Positions 17,975 through 26,398 of a stretch of DNA of 41,866 bases are shown piece after piece (within the stretch, counting starts at the first letter, position 1; the number at the start of each line of letters is the position of its first letter). Origin of the DNA: Chlorobium sp. (GTDB taxonomy: Bacteria > Bacteroidota > Chlorobiia > Chlorobiales > Chlorobiaceae). The stretch covers positions 1-41,866 of the forward strand of contig NZ_JAIOZR010000018.1 of the NCBI RefSeq assembly GCF_021740465.1, read 5' to 3'. Under the pieces are notes generated by a model. That model made no database searches, had not been told where the DNA came from, and worked only from the letters and a program-made list of their open reading frames with translations. Made by a program: the position numbers and the translations under genes.

Positions 17975-18230
17975 TTTTCTTTCTGGTGCCGGTTGCTCGA
18001 CGCATCCGGATAATAGGGAAGTACGTGAGAATCGTACACTGTTCCCGCAACTGTAAGAGATGGTTTGCCGAAAAGAAGCTGCCGGCGGCTCCGCCCGTTT
18101 GCTTCGGCCCGGCATGTCCCGGTCACTTCGTTTCATGATTTTCCGCCCGGGAAAACGAGGGAAGGCCGGACATTAGTTTTTGTCTGCTGCTGCAGACAGC
18201 CTCTCAAAGTCAGGAGACCTGCCGGAAAAA
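17975..18230 (+). ncRNA. Cobalamin (adenosylcobalamin) riboswitch
   Basis: The RNA shows the class landmarks in order: GGTGCCGG (17985 on), ATAGGGAAGTACGTGAGAAT (18013 on), GTTCCCGCAACTGTAAGAGA (18041 on, the core and P3/P6 side) and, after a variable GC-rich segment with local hairpins, the B12 box AGTCAGGAGACCTGCC at 18208-18223. TTTTTTTTCTTTC before and GGAAAAA after can pair as a closing stem. The class binds cobalamin and normally lowers expression of the downstream gene when it is bound. The next gene is nrdJ, which starts about 260 bases later. The hairpin AGACTT/AAGTCT (18241-18259) follows directly and may belong to the expression platform; it has no U-tract. Confidence 0.93.
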
Positions 18231-18356
18231 CGCCGCCTTGAGACTTCGGGAAAAAGTCTGGCTGCAAGAATTACATGACCGAATGAAAAACAAAACCTCT
18301 GCCCCCTGACAGAAAATCGTGATCATTGCCGATGCATCGGAAGCCGTATTTTTTTA

Positions 18357-18379
18357 CTAAATGTTATATTTGCATTTAG
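18357..18379. promoter_or_regulatory. Palindrome upstream of nrdJ
   Basis: CTAAATG (18357-18363) and CATTTAG (18373-18379) form a perfect inverted repeat with a 9-base AT-rich spacer. The site lies about 110 bases before the nrdJ start and after the riboswitch. It could be an operator for a dimeric regulator or part of a promoter. It does not clearly match the NrdR box as I know it. Confidence 0.35.
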
Positions 18380-18490
18380 GGTGAAAACAGTGGAGTCATA
18401 AGGGCTCCTGTGCTGATTATTTATATTTAAGTTGTTTTTAAACAATAAGTTAACATTTTCAATCGGAAACCCTGATATCGGAGAACTATT

Positions 18491-21400
18491 GTGAGAATAT
18501 CCCGTTTGTTTACCTCTCCCGGAGAGAACGTCTACGACCGTTTCGAGTACACACTCCGTTCATCCGTGCTGCGCAATCCGGATGGCTCGAAGGTGTTTGA
18601 ATTGAACGATATCGAGGTGCCGAAGCACTGGTCGCAGGTGGCTGCCGATATTCTCGCCCAGAAATATTTCCGCAAGACAGGAGTTCCCCGACGTGATGCC
18701 GATGGAAACGCGGTGCTTGACGAAACGGGTCAGCCTGTAACCGGCAGTGAACGATCCATCAAGGAGGTTGTGCATCGCCTTGCCGGGTGCTGGAAAGAGT
18801 GGGGCGAAAAGAACCGTTATTTCGATTCCGCCGATGATGCGCAGGCATTCTACGATGAGGTTGCTTTCATGCTGCTCCGTCAGATGGGGGCCCCGAACTC
18901 TCCGCAGTGGTTCAACACCGGGCTGAATTTCGCCTATGGCATAGACGGGCCCGCCCAGGGGCACTACTATGTCGATCCTGCAACCGGCCGGACCATGGAG
19001 TCCGAAGACGCCTATTCCCGTCCCCAGGCTCATGCATGTTTCATCCAGTCGGTCAATGACGACCTGGTCAACGAAGGGGGGATTTTCGACCTTGCCGTGC
19101 GCGAAGCGAGGGTTTTCAAGTTCGGCAGCGGATCGGGCACCAATTACTCGAATCTGCGTTCGTCCGGTGAAAAACTCAGCGGTGGCGGCAGTTCCTCTGG
19201 GCTGATGAGTTTTCTGAAGATATTCGATTCTGCGGCTGGAGCCATCAAGTCCGGCGGAACCACCCGGCGCGCTGCGAAGATGGTGATAGTCGATATCGAC
19301 CATCCCGACGTGGAGCGCTTCATCGAATGGAAGGCGCGTGAGGAGGACAAGGTCGCTTCACTGGTGGCCGGTTCGAGGATCTGTTCCCGCTTTCTGAAGG
19401 CCATTGTCGATGAAGCCATTGCCAACGGCTCCGACCGTTCCGAAAATATGAAACTGCAGCTCCTTATCAGGAACGCTCTTGCCAGAGCCGTGCCCATGAA
19501 CTATATCCTGAGGGTGCTTGCCCTGGTCGATCAGGGCTACACCACCCTTGACTTCGATGAATACGATACGCATTACGAATCCGAAGCCTACCAGACCGTA
19601 GGGGGCCAGAACTCGAACAACACTGTCAGAGTGACCAACGCCTTCATGAAAGCCGTAGAGAACGACGACATGTGGGTGCTGCGCGAGAGGACGACCGGAA
19701 AAACCGCAAGGGCAGTGAAAGCCCGCGACCTCTGGGAAAAAATTCTCATGAGCTCATGGAAGTGCGCAGATCCGGGTCTCCAGTTCGACACCACCATCAA
19801 CGAGTGGCATACCTGTCCGGCAAGCGGAAGGATCAATGCAAGCAATCCCTGCTCCGAGTACATGTTCCTCGACGATACCGCCTGTAACCTGGCCAGCCTC
19901 AACCTGATTCACTTTGTCGATGAATCGAGCGGAAAGATCAGGGTCAGTGAGCTGCTGCACGCTTCGGCACTCTGGACCGTTGTACTCGAGATATCGGTGC
20001 TGATGGCACATTTTCCCTCAAAGGAGATTGCCCGCCTTAGCTATGAGTACCGAACGCTCGGTCTCGGCTTTGCCAATCTTGGAACCGTGCTGATGGTGCT
20101 TGGCATCCCTTACGATTCGCCCAAAGCCCTGGCCCTGGCAGGTGCGATTTCTGCGCTCATGACCGGTCAGGCTTATGTGACCTCGGCGGAAATGGCAAAG
20201 GATCTTGGCGCGTTTACCGGCTATGCAGCCAATGCGAAAGAGATGCTGCGCGTGATCCGCAACCACCGCCGTGCAGCTCGCAACCTTTCCGAAGAGGAGT
20301 ACGAGGGGCTCAGCGTCAAGCCTCGCGGCATCGACAGCGAATACTGCCCGACAGACCTTTTCGAAGCAGCCGGAAAAATCTGGGACGAAGCCTTGCAGAA
20401 AGGGAAGAAATATGGTTTCCGCAACGCACAGGTCAGTGTTATCGCCCCTACCGGCACGATAGGACTGGTGATGGACTGCGATACCACCGGTGTCGAGCCC
20501 GAGTTCGCCATCGTCAAGTTCAAGAAGCTGGCCGGCGGCGGCTACTTCAAAATCGTCAATCAGTCGGTTCACAAGGCCCTTGAGCGGCTCGGCTACACCG
20601 ACACCCAGATCGACGATATCGAAAAATACTGCAAGGGTCACGGCACGCTTGCCGGATGCCCCACCGTAAACCGGCAGTGGCTGAAGAGCAGGGGATTTAC
20701 CGACGAGAAGATCGAACAGGTCGAGTCGCAGCTCGAAACCGTTTTCGACATCCGTTTCGCCTTCAACAAGTGGATACTCGGCGAGGAGTTCTGCCTGTCG
20801 CTGGGCTTCAGCGACGAACAGCTCAACAGCCCCGATTTCGACATGCTGCAGGCGCTCGGGGCCACCGAACAGGACGGCGAAGCCGCCAACGACTACATCT
20901 GCGGCACCATGACCATTGAAGGAGCGCCCCATCTGAAGCTCGAACATCTGCCGGTTTTCGACTGCGCAAGCCGCTGCGGCAGAAAAGGCGAGCGCTATAT
21001 CGCCCACATGGCCCATGTCCATATGATGTCCGCCGTGCAGCCTTTCATTTCGGGTGCTATTTCGAAAACCGTCAATATGCCGGGAACCGCCACAACGTCT
21101 GAAATCGGTGATGTCTACCGTTCAGCCTGGCAGCATATGGTCAAGGCTATCACCATCTACCGCGACGGTTCGAAGCTTTCGCAGCCGCTCAACATTTCGA
21201 GCTACAAGGATCTCGACGAAATCATCATGCTCGGCAACGAGGAGGCGCTCGACGAAACAAAAGGGCCAAGGGAGGTTCAGGAGCGGATTGTCGAACGGGT
21301 TTACCACCGCTCGGAGCGCCGGATGCTGCCCAAGCGGCGCAAGGGATATATTCGTGAAGCCTATGTCGGCGGCCACAAGGTGTTCCTTCGTACCGGCGAG

Positions 21401-21952
21401 TACGAAGACGGCTCGCTCGGGGAGGTGTTTATCGACATGTACAAGGAGGGTGCCTCGTTCAAGGGCCTTCTGAACTGTTTCGCCGTGCTCGCCTCCAAGG
21501 CCCTGCAGTACGGCATGCCGCTCGAGGAGCTTGTGGACAGCTTTACCTTTACCCGGTTCGAACCCGCCGGTGCGGTGCAGGGGCACAATGCCATCAAGAA
21601 CTCCACCTCGATTCTCGATTACGTGTTCCGCTCGATCGGCTACGACTATCTTGGACGCAAGGACTTTGTGCATGTCAAGGCCGTCGATGAGGTTCCGCCG
21701 TCGGGAGGAGAAGGTGAGGAGAAGGCAAAAAGCAACGGTTCGGCCCATCAACAGCCGCCGGTTGCCGAAGCGGTTCCGGAGCAGCATCACCTGATGTCGG
21801 AGTACGCCTCCAGCCTGAGCACCCAGATGCTGCAGGCTAAGGTTCAGGGTTTTACCGGAGAGCAGTGTGAAAACTGCGGTTCGATGCGGGTGAAACAGAA
21901 CGGAACCTGCAAGGTGTGCGAGGATTGCGGCACCACGACCGGCTGCTCGTAA
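18491..21952 (+). CDS. nrdJ: Adenosylcobalamin-dependent (class II) ribonucleotide reductase
   Basis: NrdJ reduces ribonucleotides to deoxyribonucleotides with a thiyl radical generated from adenosylcobalamin, without oxygen. The 1153-residue protein has FKFGSGSGTNYSNLRSSGE, the active-site stretch NPCSEY (Asn452, Cys454, Glu456), APTGTIGLVMDCDTTG, and a C-terminal Cys-rich module (CENCG...CKVCEDCGTTTGC) that binds zinc or carries the redox-active cysteines. No intein or split is present. The start is GTG at 18491 with GGAG 7 bases upstream. The gene stands alone. A cobalamin riboswitch lies upstream, unusual for an enzyme that needs the same cofactor. An 18-bp hairpin follows the stop. Confidence 0.96.
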   Translation: MRISRLFTSPGENVYDRFEYTLRSSVLRNPDGSKVFELNDIEVPKHWSQVAADILAQKYFRKTGVPRRDADGNAVLDETGQPVTGSERSIKEVVHRLAGCWKEWGEKNRYFDSADDAQAFYDEVAFMLLRQMGAPNSPQWFNTGLNFAYGIDGPAQGHYYVDPATGRTMESEDAYSRPQAHACFIQSVNDDLVNEGGIFDLAVREARVFKFGSGSGTNYSNLRSSGEKLSGGGSSSGLMSFLKIFDSAAGAIKSGGTTRRAAKMVIVDIDHPDVERFIEWKAREEDKVASLVAGSRICSRFLKAIVDEAIANGSDRSENMKLQLLIRNALARAVPMNYILRVLALVDQGYTTLDFDEYDTHYESEAYQTVGGQNSNNTVRVTNAFMKAVENDDMWVLRERTTGKTARAVKARDLWEKILMSSWKCADPGLQFDTTINEWHTCPASGRINASNPCSEYMFLDDTACNLASLNLIHFVDESSGKIRVSELLHASALWTVVLEISVLMAHFPSKEIARLSYEYRTLGLGFANLGTVLMVLGIPYDSPKALALAGAISALMTGQAYVTSAEMAKDLGAFTGYAANAKEMLRVIRNHRRAARNLSEEEYEGLSVKPRGIDSEYCPTDLFEAAGKIWDEALQKGKKYGFRNAQVSVIAPTGTIGLVMDCDTTGVEPEFAIVKFKKLAGGGYFKIVNQSVHKALERLGYTDTQIDDIEKYCKGHGTLAGCPTVNRQWLKSRGFTDEKIEQVESQLETVFDIRFAFNKWILGEEFCLSLGFSDEQLNSPDFDMLQALGATEQDGEAANDYICGTMTIEGAPHLKLEHLPVFDCASRCGRKGERYIAHMAHVHMMSAVQPFISGAISKTVNMPGTATTSEIGDVYRSAWQHMVKAITIYRDGSKLSQPLNISSYKDLDEIIMLGNEEALDETKGPREVQERIVERVYHRSERRMLPKRRKGYIREAYVGGHKVFLRTGEYEDGSLGEVFIDMYKEGASFKGLLNCFAVLASKALQYGMPLEELVDSFTFTRFEPAGAVQGHNAIKNSTSILDYVFRSIGYDYLGRKDFVHVKAVDEVPPSGGEGEEKAKSNGSAHQQPPVAEAVPEQHHLMSEYASSLSTQMLQAKVQGFTGEQCENCGSMRVKQNGTCKVCEDCGTTTGCS

Positions 21953-22001
21953 GCCGGGGAAGGGTTTTCCGGACGGGTCTGGGAGAAGCTGAAGGAAAAA
22001 G

Positions 22002-22044
22002 GCGAGAGAGGGTGTCCCCGATGGCTGGGGACACCCTCTCTCGC
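22002..22044 (-). terminator. Perfect 18-bp hairpin between convergent nrdJ and ftsE
   Basis: GCGAGAGAGGGTGTCCCC (22002-22019) pairs without mismatch with the sequence at 22027-22044, leaving a 7-base loop. On the minus strand it is followed by CCTTTTTCC, which makes it a good intrinsic terminator for the pdxA-ftsE transcript. It begins 1 base beyond the ftsE stop. On the plus strand no T-run follows, so for nrdJ it may act mostly as an mRNA 3' stabiliser. Confidence 0.85.
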
Positions 22045-22045
22045 G

Positions 22046-22752
<707 letters not shown>

Positions 22753-22756
<4 letters not shown>

Positions 22757-23766
22757 AATGATCGTTCCGTTTGTTTTCGGTTCCTGACTATTCTGAGGGC
22801 AAGCATTGCTGCTTCATAACAGCTCCGTCCGGAGGCTTTACCTGATCCGGCAATATCGAAACTTGTGCCATGGTCGGGCGATGTACGTACAATCGGCAGG
22901 CCGAGGGTGACGTTGACGCCGGTATCGAATGCCAGCACCTTGAAAGGCAGCAGGCCCTGATCGTGGTACATGGCTACCACCATGTCGAAGTTGCGGTAAC
23001 GACCCGCTCCGAAAAATCCGTCAGCAGGAAAGGGCCCTTCGACCTGCAGGTGTCCGGCCAGGCTCGCGATTGCAGGGCCGATGATCTCTTTCTCTTCACT
23101 TCCCATAACTCCACCGTCCGAAGCGTGCGGGTTGAGCCCGAGTACGGCCATGCGGGGCCGGACGATGCTGAAATCCGTTTTCAGGGAGTGTGCAAGGTTT
23201 TCAAGAAAGCCGGCAATGTCCATCTCCCGGATGAGCCCCGGAACCTTTGCCAGCGGTACGTGAATCGTGGCAAGAGCTACACGGAGTTCGGTCACCGGAT
23301 CGAAAAACATCATGGTGGGGGAGCTTACACCGAAAAGTTTTCCGAGAAATCCCGTGTGGCCGGTCTCTTTATAACCCGCAAGAGCAACCGCTTCCTTGTG
23401 GATCGGTGCCGTGACAAGCGCGTCGCACACCCCCCGGCGGCAGAGTTCGGCAGCGGCGGCCACCGAGAGCATGGCGATCCTGCCGGAGTTAGCCGAAACG
23501 GTTCCGGGATCGATCGTCTCCGGTTCAGCCACGCTCAATACAGGAAGTACGCCGCAATGCGAGGCGCAAAGACGGTTCACTGCAGCCGTATCGTTCACCA
23601 GTTCGAGCTCTATCGGCAGATCAAGCGTTTTCCGGTAATATTCCATCGCCTTGTAGGAACCGGCCACCAGAAAGGTGTGACCGGTTTCGCGGAGCATCTG
23701 AAAGCTTTTCAGAATGACTTCTGGGCCGATGCCGTGCAGATCGCCGATGGAGAAGACAACGCGCAT
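22753..23766 (-). CDS. pdxA: 4-hydroxythreonine-4-phosphate dehydrogenase (PdxA)
   Basis: PdxA oxidises 4-phosphohydroxy-L-threonine in the DXP-dependent route to pyridoxal phosphate, acting with PdxJ. The 337-residue protein has SIGDLHGIGPEVILKS, TAPIHKEAV (metal-ligand region), LNPHASDGG and MYHDQGLLPFK, all conserved metal- and substrate-binding stretches. The family motif LNPHAGEGG is changed to LNPHASDGG, a mild difference. The ATG at 23766 is 2 bases from the stop of the upstream gene. It is translationally coupled to ftsE downstream. Confidence 0.95.
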
Positions 23767-23768
23767 GT

Positions 23769-24233
23769 TCAGAGGCGTTTGTAGGCATTGACGATTTTCT
23801 CATCCTTCTTGACCCCCTTCAGAGCCATCCAGAAGAGTACTGGTTCGGGCAGCATCATGAACATGCCGCTTTCCGGTTTGTGTGTGATTTCCAGGCCCGT
23901 ACCCTGAAAATACTGGTTCAGAAAGTGCGCCGCGGTGAGTCCCGAGAGCAGGTCGGCCATGAAGAGCAGAACCGCAAGCACGATGAGATTGCTCTGCAGG
24001 GACCTCTTTTTGTAGAGAAAGATCGCCGCGACCGACACGATGGCGGTAAGCGGAGAAAAGATGCCTGCGGCATAGCTTGCCGTCACCTGCAGGATGCCCG
24101 CCTCCGGCCTGGCTCCGAAATCGTAAAAAAGCACCAGTTCGTTCGAGCTGAAGCTCCAGAACGGAACAAACACGCTCAAGGCGGCAAGCAGAGCGGCGAT
24201 GAGGAGGTAAAGCGACTGGATTCTGGCTAACAT
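23769..24233 (-). CDS. DUF4293-like four-helix membrane protein
   Basis: The 154-residue protein begins MLARIQSLYLLIAALLA and has four hydrophobic helices (about 5-25, 50-73, 82-105 and 125-140) with the basic hairpin LYKKRSLQSNLIVLAVLLF between the second and third. This resembles DUF4293 proteins of Bacteroidetes and Chlorobi, which have no known function. It is probably the first gene of a pdxA-ftsE operon (2-base gap). The family call is from memory of the pattern. Confidence 0.75.
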   Translation of the reverse strand: MLARIQSLYLLIAALLAALSVFVPFWSFSSNELVLFYDFGARPEAGILQVTASYAAGIFSPLTAIVSVAAIFLYKKRSLQSNLIVLAVLLFMADLLSGLTAAHFLNQYFQGTGLEITHKPESGMFMMLPEPVLFWMALKGVKKDEKIVNAYKRL

Positions 24234-24331
24234 GGGTTTGGTGGTTTAAGGTGCATGATAACAAGTACATCAATATACATAATCACCGGAAAAGAGTTCC
24301 AGCACGAATCCCCTTATTGCTTCAATTCCAG
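24234..24331. other. Left flank of the transposase element
   Basis: About 100 bp between the DUF4293-like gene and the element contain no gene I can support. A minus-strand frame is open from the element edge to a TGA near 24272 and would encode about 18 residues. It could be the far end of the regulator cut by the element, but it shows no recognisable motif. Confidence 0.25.
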
Positions 24332-24475
24332 ATTAGGGGACGATATTTACTTCAGGTTTTTACAGTTTGTAGCGTAGCTCTTTATCTGTAAGATCGACGA
24401 ATTCCAGATTAGGGGACGATATTTACTTCAGGTTTTTACGGTTTGTAGCGTAGCTCTTTATCTGTAAGATCGACG
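24324..24475. repeat. 76-bp tandem duplication of the element's left end
   Basis: Two copies (24324-24399 and 24400-24475) differ at one position (TTTTTACAG versus TTTTTACGG). Each contains the 22-bp terminal sequence and a possible hairpin TTACAG...CTGTAA, which the base change weakens in the second copy. The near-identity points to a recent duplication. Confidence 0.93.
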
Positions 24476-25569
24476 TAAAAATTGTTTGTAACCCGGAAAG
24501 TTGACAGGTTTATTTGTAATTTTGTGAGCAAAGGGCAACAGTCAGGATAATCCAAACAACACCGCACATGCCAAGAGTCGCGAGACTTGACGCTCCCGGA
24601 ACTCTCCATCACGTGATGGTAAGGGGAATCGAAGGAGGGCCGATTGTGACGGATGACCATGATCGGGAGCAGTTCGTCTCACGCACCGGTTTGTTATCCA
24701 GATCTACCGGCACAACGGTTTATGCATGGGCATTGATGACCAACCATTCGCATCTGCTTCTCAGAAGCGGTCATGCTGGAATAAGCGGATTTATGCGGAA
24801 GCTTCTTACCGGATATGCGATCAGCTATAATCTCCGGCACAAGAGACACGGCTATCTGTTTCAGAACCGGTATAAATCTATTGTCTGTCAGGAAGACGGG
24901 TATTTTCAGAAACTTGTCAGCTATATCCATCTCAATCCATTTCGTGCAGGGCTGGTACGCTCTCTTGATGAACTGGACGACTATCCATGGACCGGTCATG
25001 CCGTGCTCATGAACAGAGCGAGTAATGACTGGCAGGACAGGGATTATGTTCTGAGTTATTTCGGAGAAAAAGAGGGGTCGGCCCGACAATCCTACCGGGA
25101 ATTTATAGCGGAACAGAGTGTGCTCGGCAGGCAGCCGGAACTGGTTGGCGGCGGACTGGTTCGTTCAGCAGGGGGATGGTCGGAGGTAAAAGCATTGAGA
25201 AAGCGAGGGGAGCTACAGCTTGGGGATGCCCGGATACTCGGCGACGGAGATTTTGTCAAAACCATGCTGGACGAAGCTGAAGAATCTAGGAAAGAGCTGT
25301 TGTGTGTTTATGAGATGGAGCGGAAAGCTGAGGATGAGATGGAAAAAAAATGCGAGCAGCAGGGTGTGTCAAAAGATCTCTTGCAGAAAGGGAGCCGTCA
25401 AGCAGCAGTATCGAAACTGAGAGAAGAACTTGCGGCCCTGATGGTAGATGAACTTGGGTTAACTCAGGCTGCAACGGCGAGATTGCTTGGGATATCTACA
25501 TCGGGAGTGGCCGGTATTCTGCGGCGTGTCCGGGGTGGAAAGTGATAGAAGTAAATGTCGTCCCCTAAT
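24332..25569 (+). mobile_element. HUH-transposase element with 22-bp inverted ends
   Basis: The left terminal sequence begins ATTAGGGGACGA (24332-24353, repeated at 24408-24429). The right end, 25548-25569, is its reverse complement with one mismatch in 22. Between them lies one transposase gene that ends 2 bases before the right repeat. No flanking target duplication is visible, as expected for Y1/HUH enzymes. The right end abuts a truncated regulator gene. The ends resemble the short GGGGAC-type repeats that accompany REP-associated transposases in many bacteria. Confidence 0.85.
24568..25545 (+). CDS. REP-associated (RAYT/Y1, IS200-like) transposase
   Basis: The 325-residue protein starts MPRVARLDAPGTLHHVMVRG, the standard opening of TnpA_REP-type proteins. 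The HUH metal site is NHSHLLL (His60, His62) and the probable catalytic tyrosine is Tyr119 in SYIHLNPFRAGLV. HGYLFQNRYKSI (95-105) is the conserved middle motif. A long charged linker (about 140-270) leads to a C-terminal helix-turn-helix (about 285-320, GLTQAATARLLGISTSGVAGIL), an extension found in part of the family. It should nick single-stranded DNA at hairpin-bearing ends. The frame is intact, so the enzyme may still be active. Confidence 0.93.
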   Translation: MPRVARLDAPGTLHHVMVRGIEGGPIVTDDHDREQFVSRTGLLSRSTGTTVYAWALMTNHSHLLLRSGHAGISGFMRKLLTGYAISYNLRHKRHGYLFQNRYKSIVCQEDGYFQKLVSYIHLNPFRAGLVRSLDELDDYPWTGHAVLMNRASNDWQDRDYVLSYFGEKEGSARQSYREFIAEQSVLGRQPELVGGGLVRSAGGWSEVKALRKRGELQLGDARILGDGDFVKTMLDEAEESRKELLCVYEMERKAEDEMEKKCEQQGVSKDLLQKGSRQAAVSKLREELAALMVDELGLTQAATARLLGISTSGVAGILRRVRGGK

Positions 25570-25870
25570 TTTTCGCGCACTGATACTGGGAGAGCACTTT
25601 CTTTGTGGCTTTCAGCGCTTCGGCTTCATGCCGGTCAAGAAATGTGGATGTAAGAAAAGCCCAGTGCTGTTTATAGAAATAGCCTTTTTTCTTTTTGTCG
25701 TAATCAATAGGCGCATTGAGCACATCGCGCATATACTCGATGTCGCGCTGGATGCTCTTGCTGCTCACTTCAAAGTGACAGGCAACTCTGGTGCAGTTCG
25801 GGTAACCGTTATTGCGGAGTTCCCGGTCGATATGCTGCATGCGAACCAGCGGTGGTCTTGATTGTCTCAT
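25565..25870 (-). pseudogene. WYL-type transcriptional regulator, N-terminal remnant
   Basis: The 101-residue frame starts MRQSRPPLVRMQHIDREL and contains the winged helix-turn-helix of DeoR/WYL regulators (HFEVSSKSIQRDIEYMRDVLNAPIDYDKKKKGYFY). Family members run to about 300 residues or more with a C-terminal WYL domain. Here the frame runs into the end of the transposase element, and its last codons and TAG stop (KN-stop) are read from the element boundary. The WYL domain is missing on the far side, so the insertion was probably accompanied by deletion. The stub might still bind DNA. Confidence 0.82.
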
Positions 25871-26240
25871 GACGCAAATGCTTCAGGTTAATGATACAAC
25901 ATAGGTGGAGGCATGGGACAAAAGGTGTCCGATACGAAAAAAAACATTTCAGGTACTTCAATTTAGTGGTCTGTCTGCAGCAAAGGACTGTTCATAAACC
26001 ATGGGAAACAGAATTGCCGATTCGGAGTTATCGGGTTTTCTTCGTGCGACAGCGAGGGGGTGTTGCTGAAGCAATGATAATGCCTGAAAAGGGAGGAATG
26101 CTCTTGTACCGGCTTTTGTGGCTTGTTTTGGGATTTTGAGTCTCATGCAGGGTTGAGTAGCTGAGAAACAACAATCCGGAATCCTGCTTCAGGTGCACGA
26201 TACTGCAGGAATTTTACAGCATCGATTCTTTTTAACTAAA
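25871..26240. other. Intergenic stretch without a supported gene
   Basis: This 370-bp stretch lies between the regulator remnant and a structured region before the TPR gene. Short open frames exist on both strands (for example 82 codons from 25891 on the plus strand), but they lack a start signal, recognisable motifs and typical codon use. It may be decayed sequence linked to the insertion. Confidence 0.35.
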
Positions 26241-26244
26241 GAAA

Positions 26245-26330
26245 GCCCCCTCTATTTTGCAAGTTATTTCGCTATAAGCGGGAGGTTTCGCTGCAGGGGG
26301 CAGAAGAGCCTGATCTGCTTGCTTTTTTTT
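26245..26330 (+). terminator. Structured region ending in a T-run
   Basis: GCCCCCT (26245-26251) can pair with AGGGGGC (26295-26301) around an inner hairpin CGCT/AGCG (26270-26280). Alternatively GCAGA (26300-26304) pairs with TCTGC (26314-26318), followed by TTGC and eight T (26323-26330), which resembles an intrinsic terminator for the plus strand. No plus-strand gene lies directly upstream, so it may end a small RNA or a long transposase transcript. Confidence 0.45.
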
Positions 26331-26398
26331 GTGAAAGCGTTTTATTGCTAACATAGCGAGTATCGTATTTTCGACAACCTCATCCATCACATGATCCG

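Noticed and set aside
17354-18136. A 260-codon minus-strand frame reaching into the riboswitch
   Set aside because: It overlaps the pentapeptide gene and a conserved RNA element. The composition (runs of Lys, Arg and Pro) is typical of non-coding translation.
18491-21952. An intein or split in nrdJ
   Set aside because: The reading frame is continuous, the length is normal and no intein splice motifs interrupt the active-site blocks.
24324-24475. A minimal CRISPR array
   Set aside because: Two 76-bp copies lie head to tail without spacers and contain transposon ends; no cas gene is present.
25891-26139. An 82-codon plus-strand frame between the regulator remnant and the TPR gene
   Set aside because: There is no ribosome site, no motif and atypical residue use; a minus-strand frame of similar quality overlaps it.
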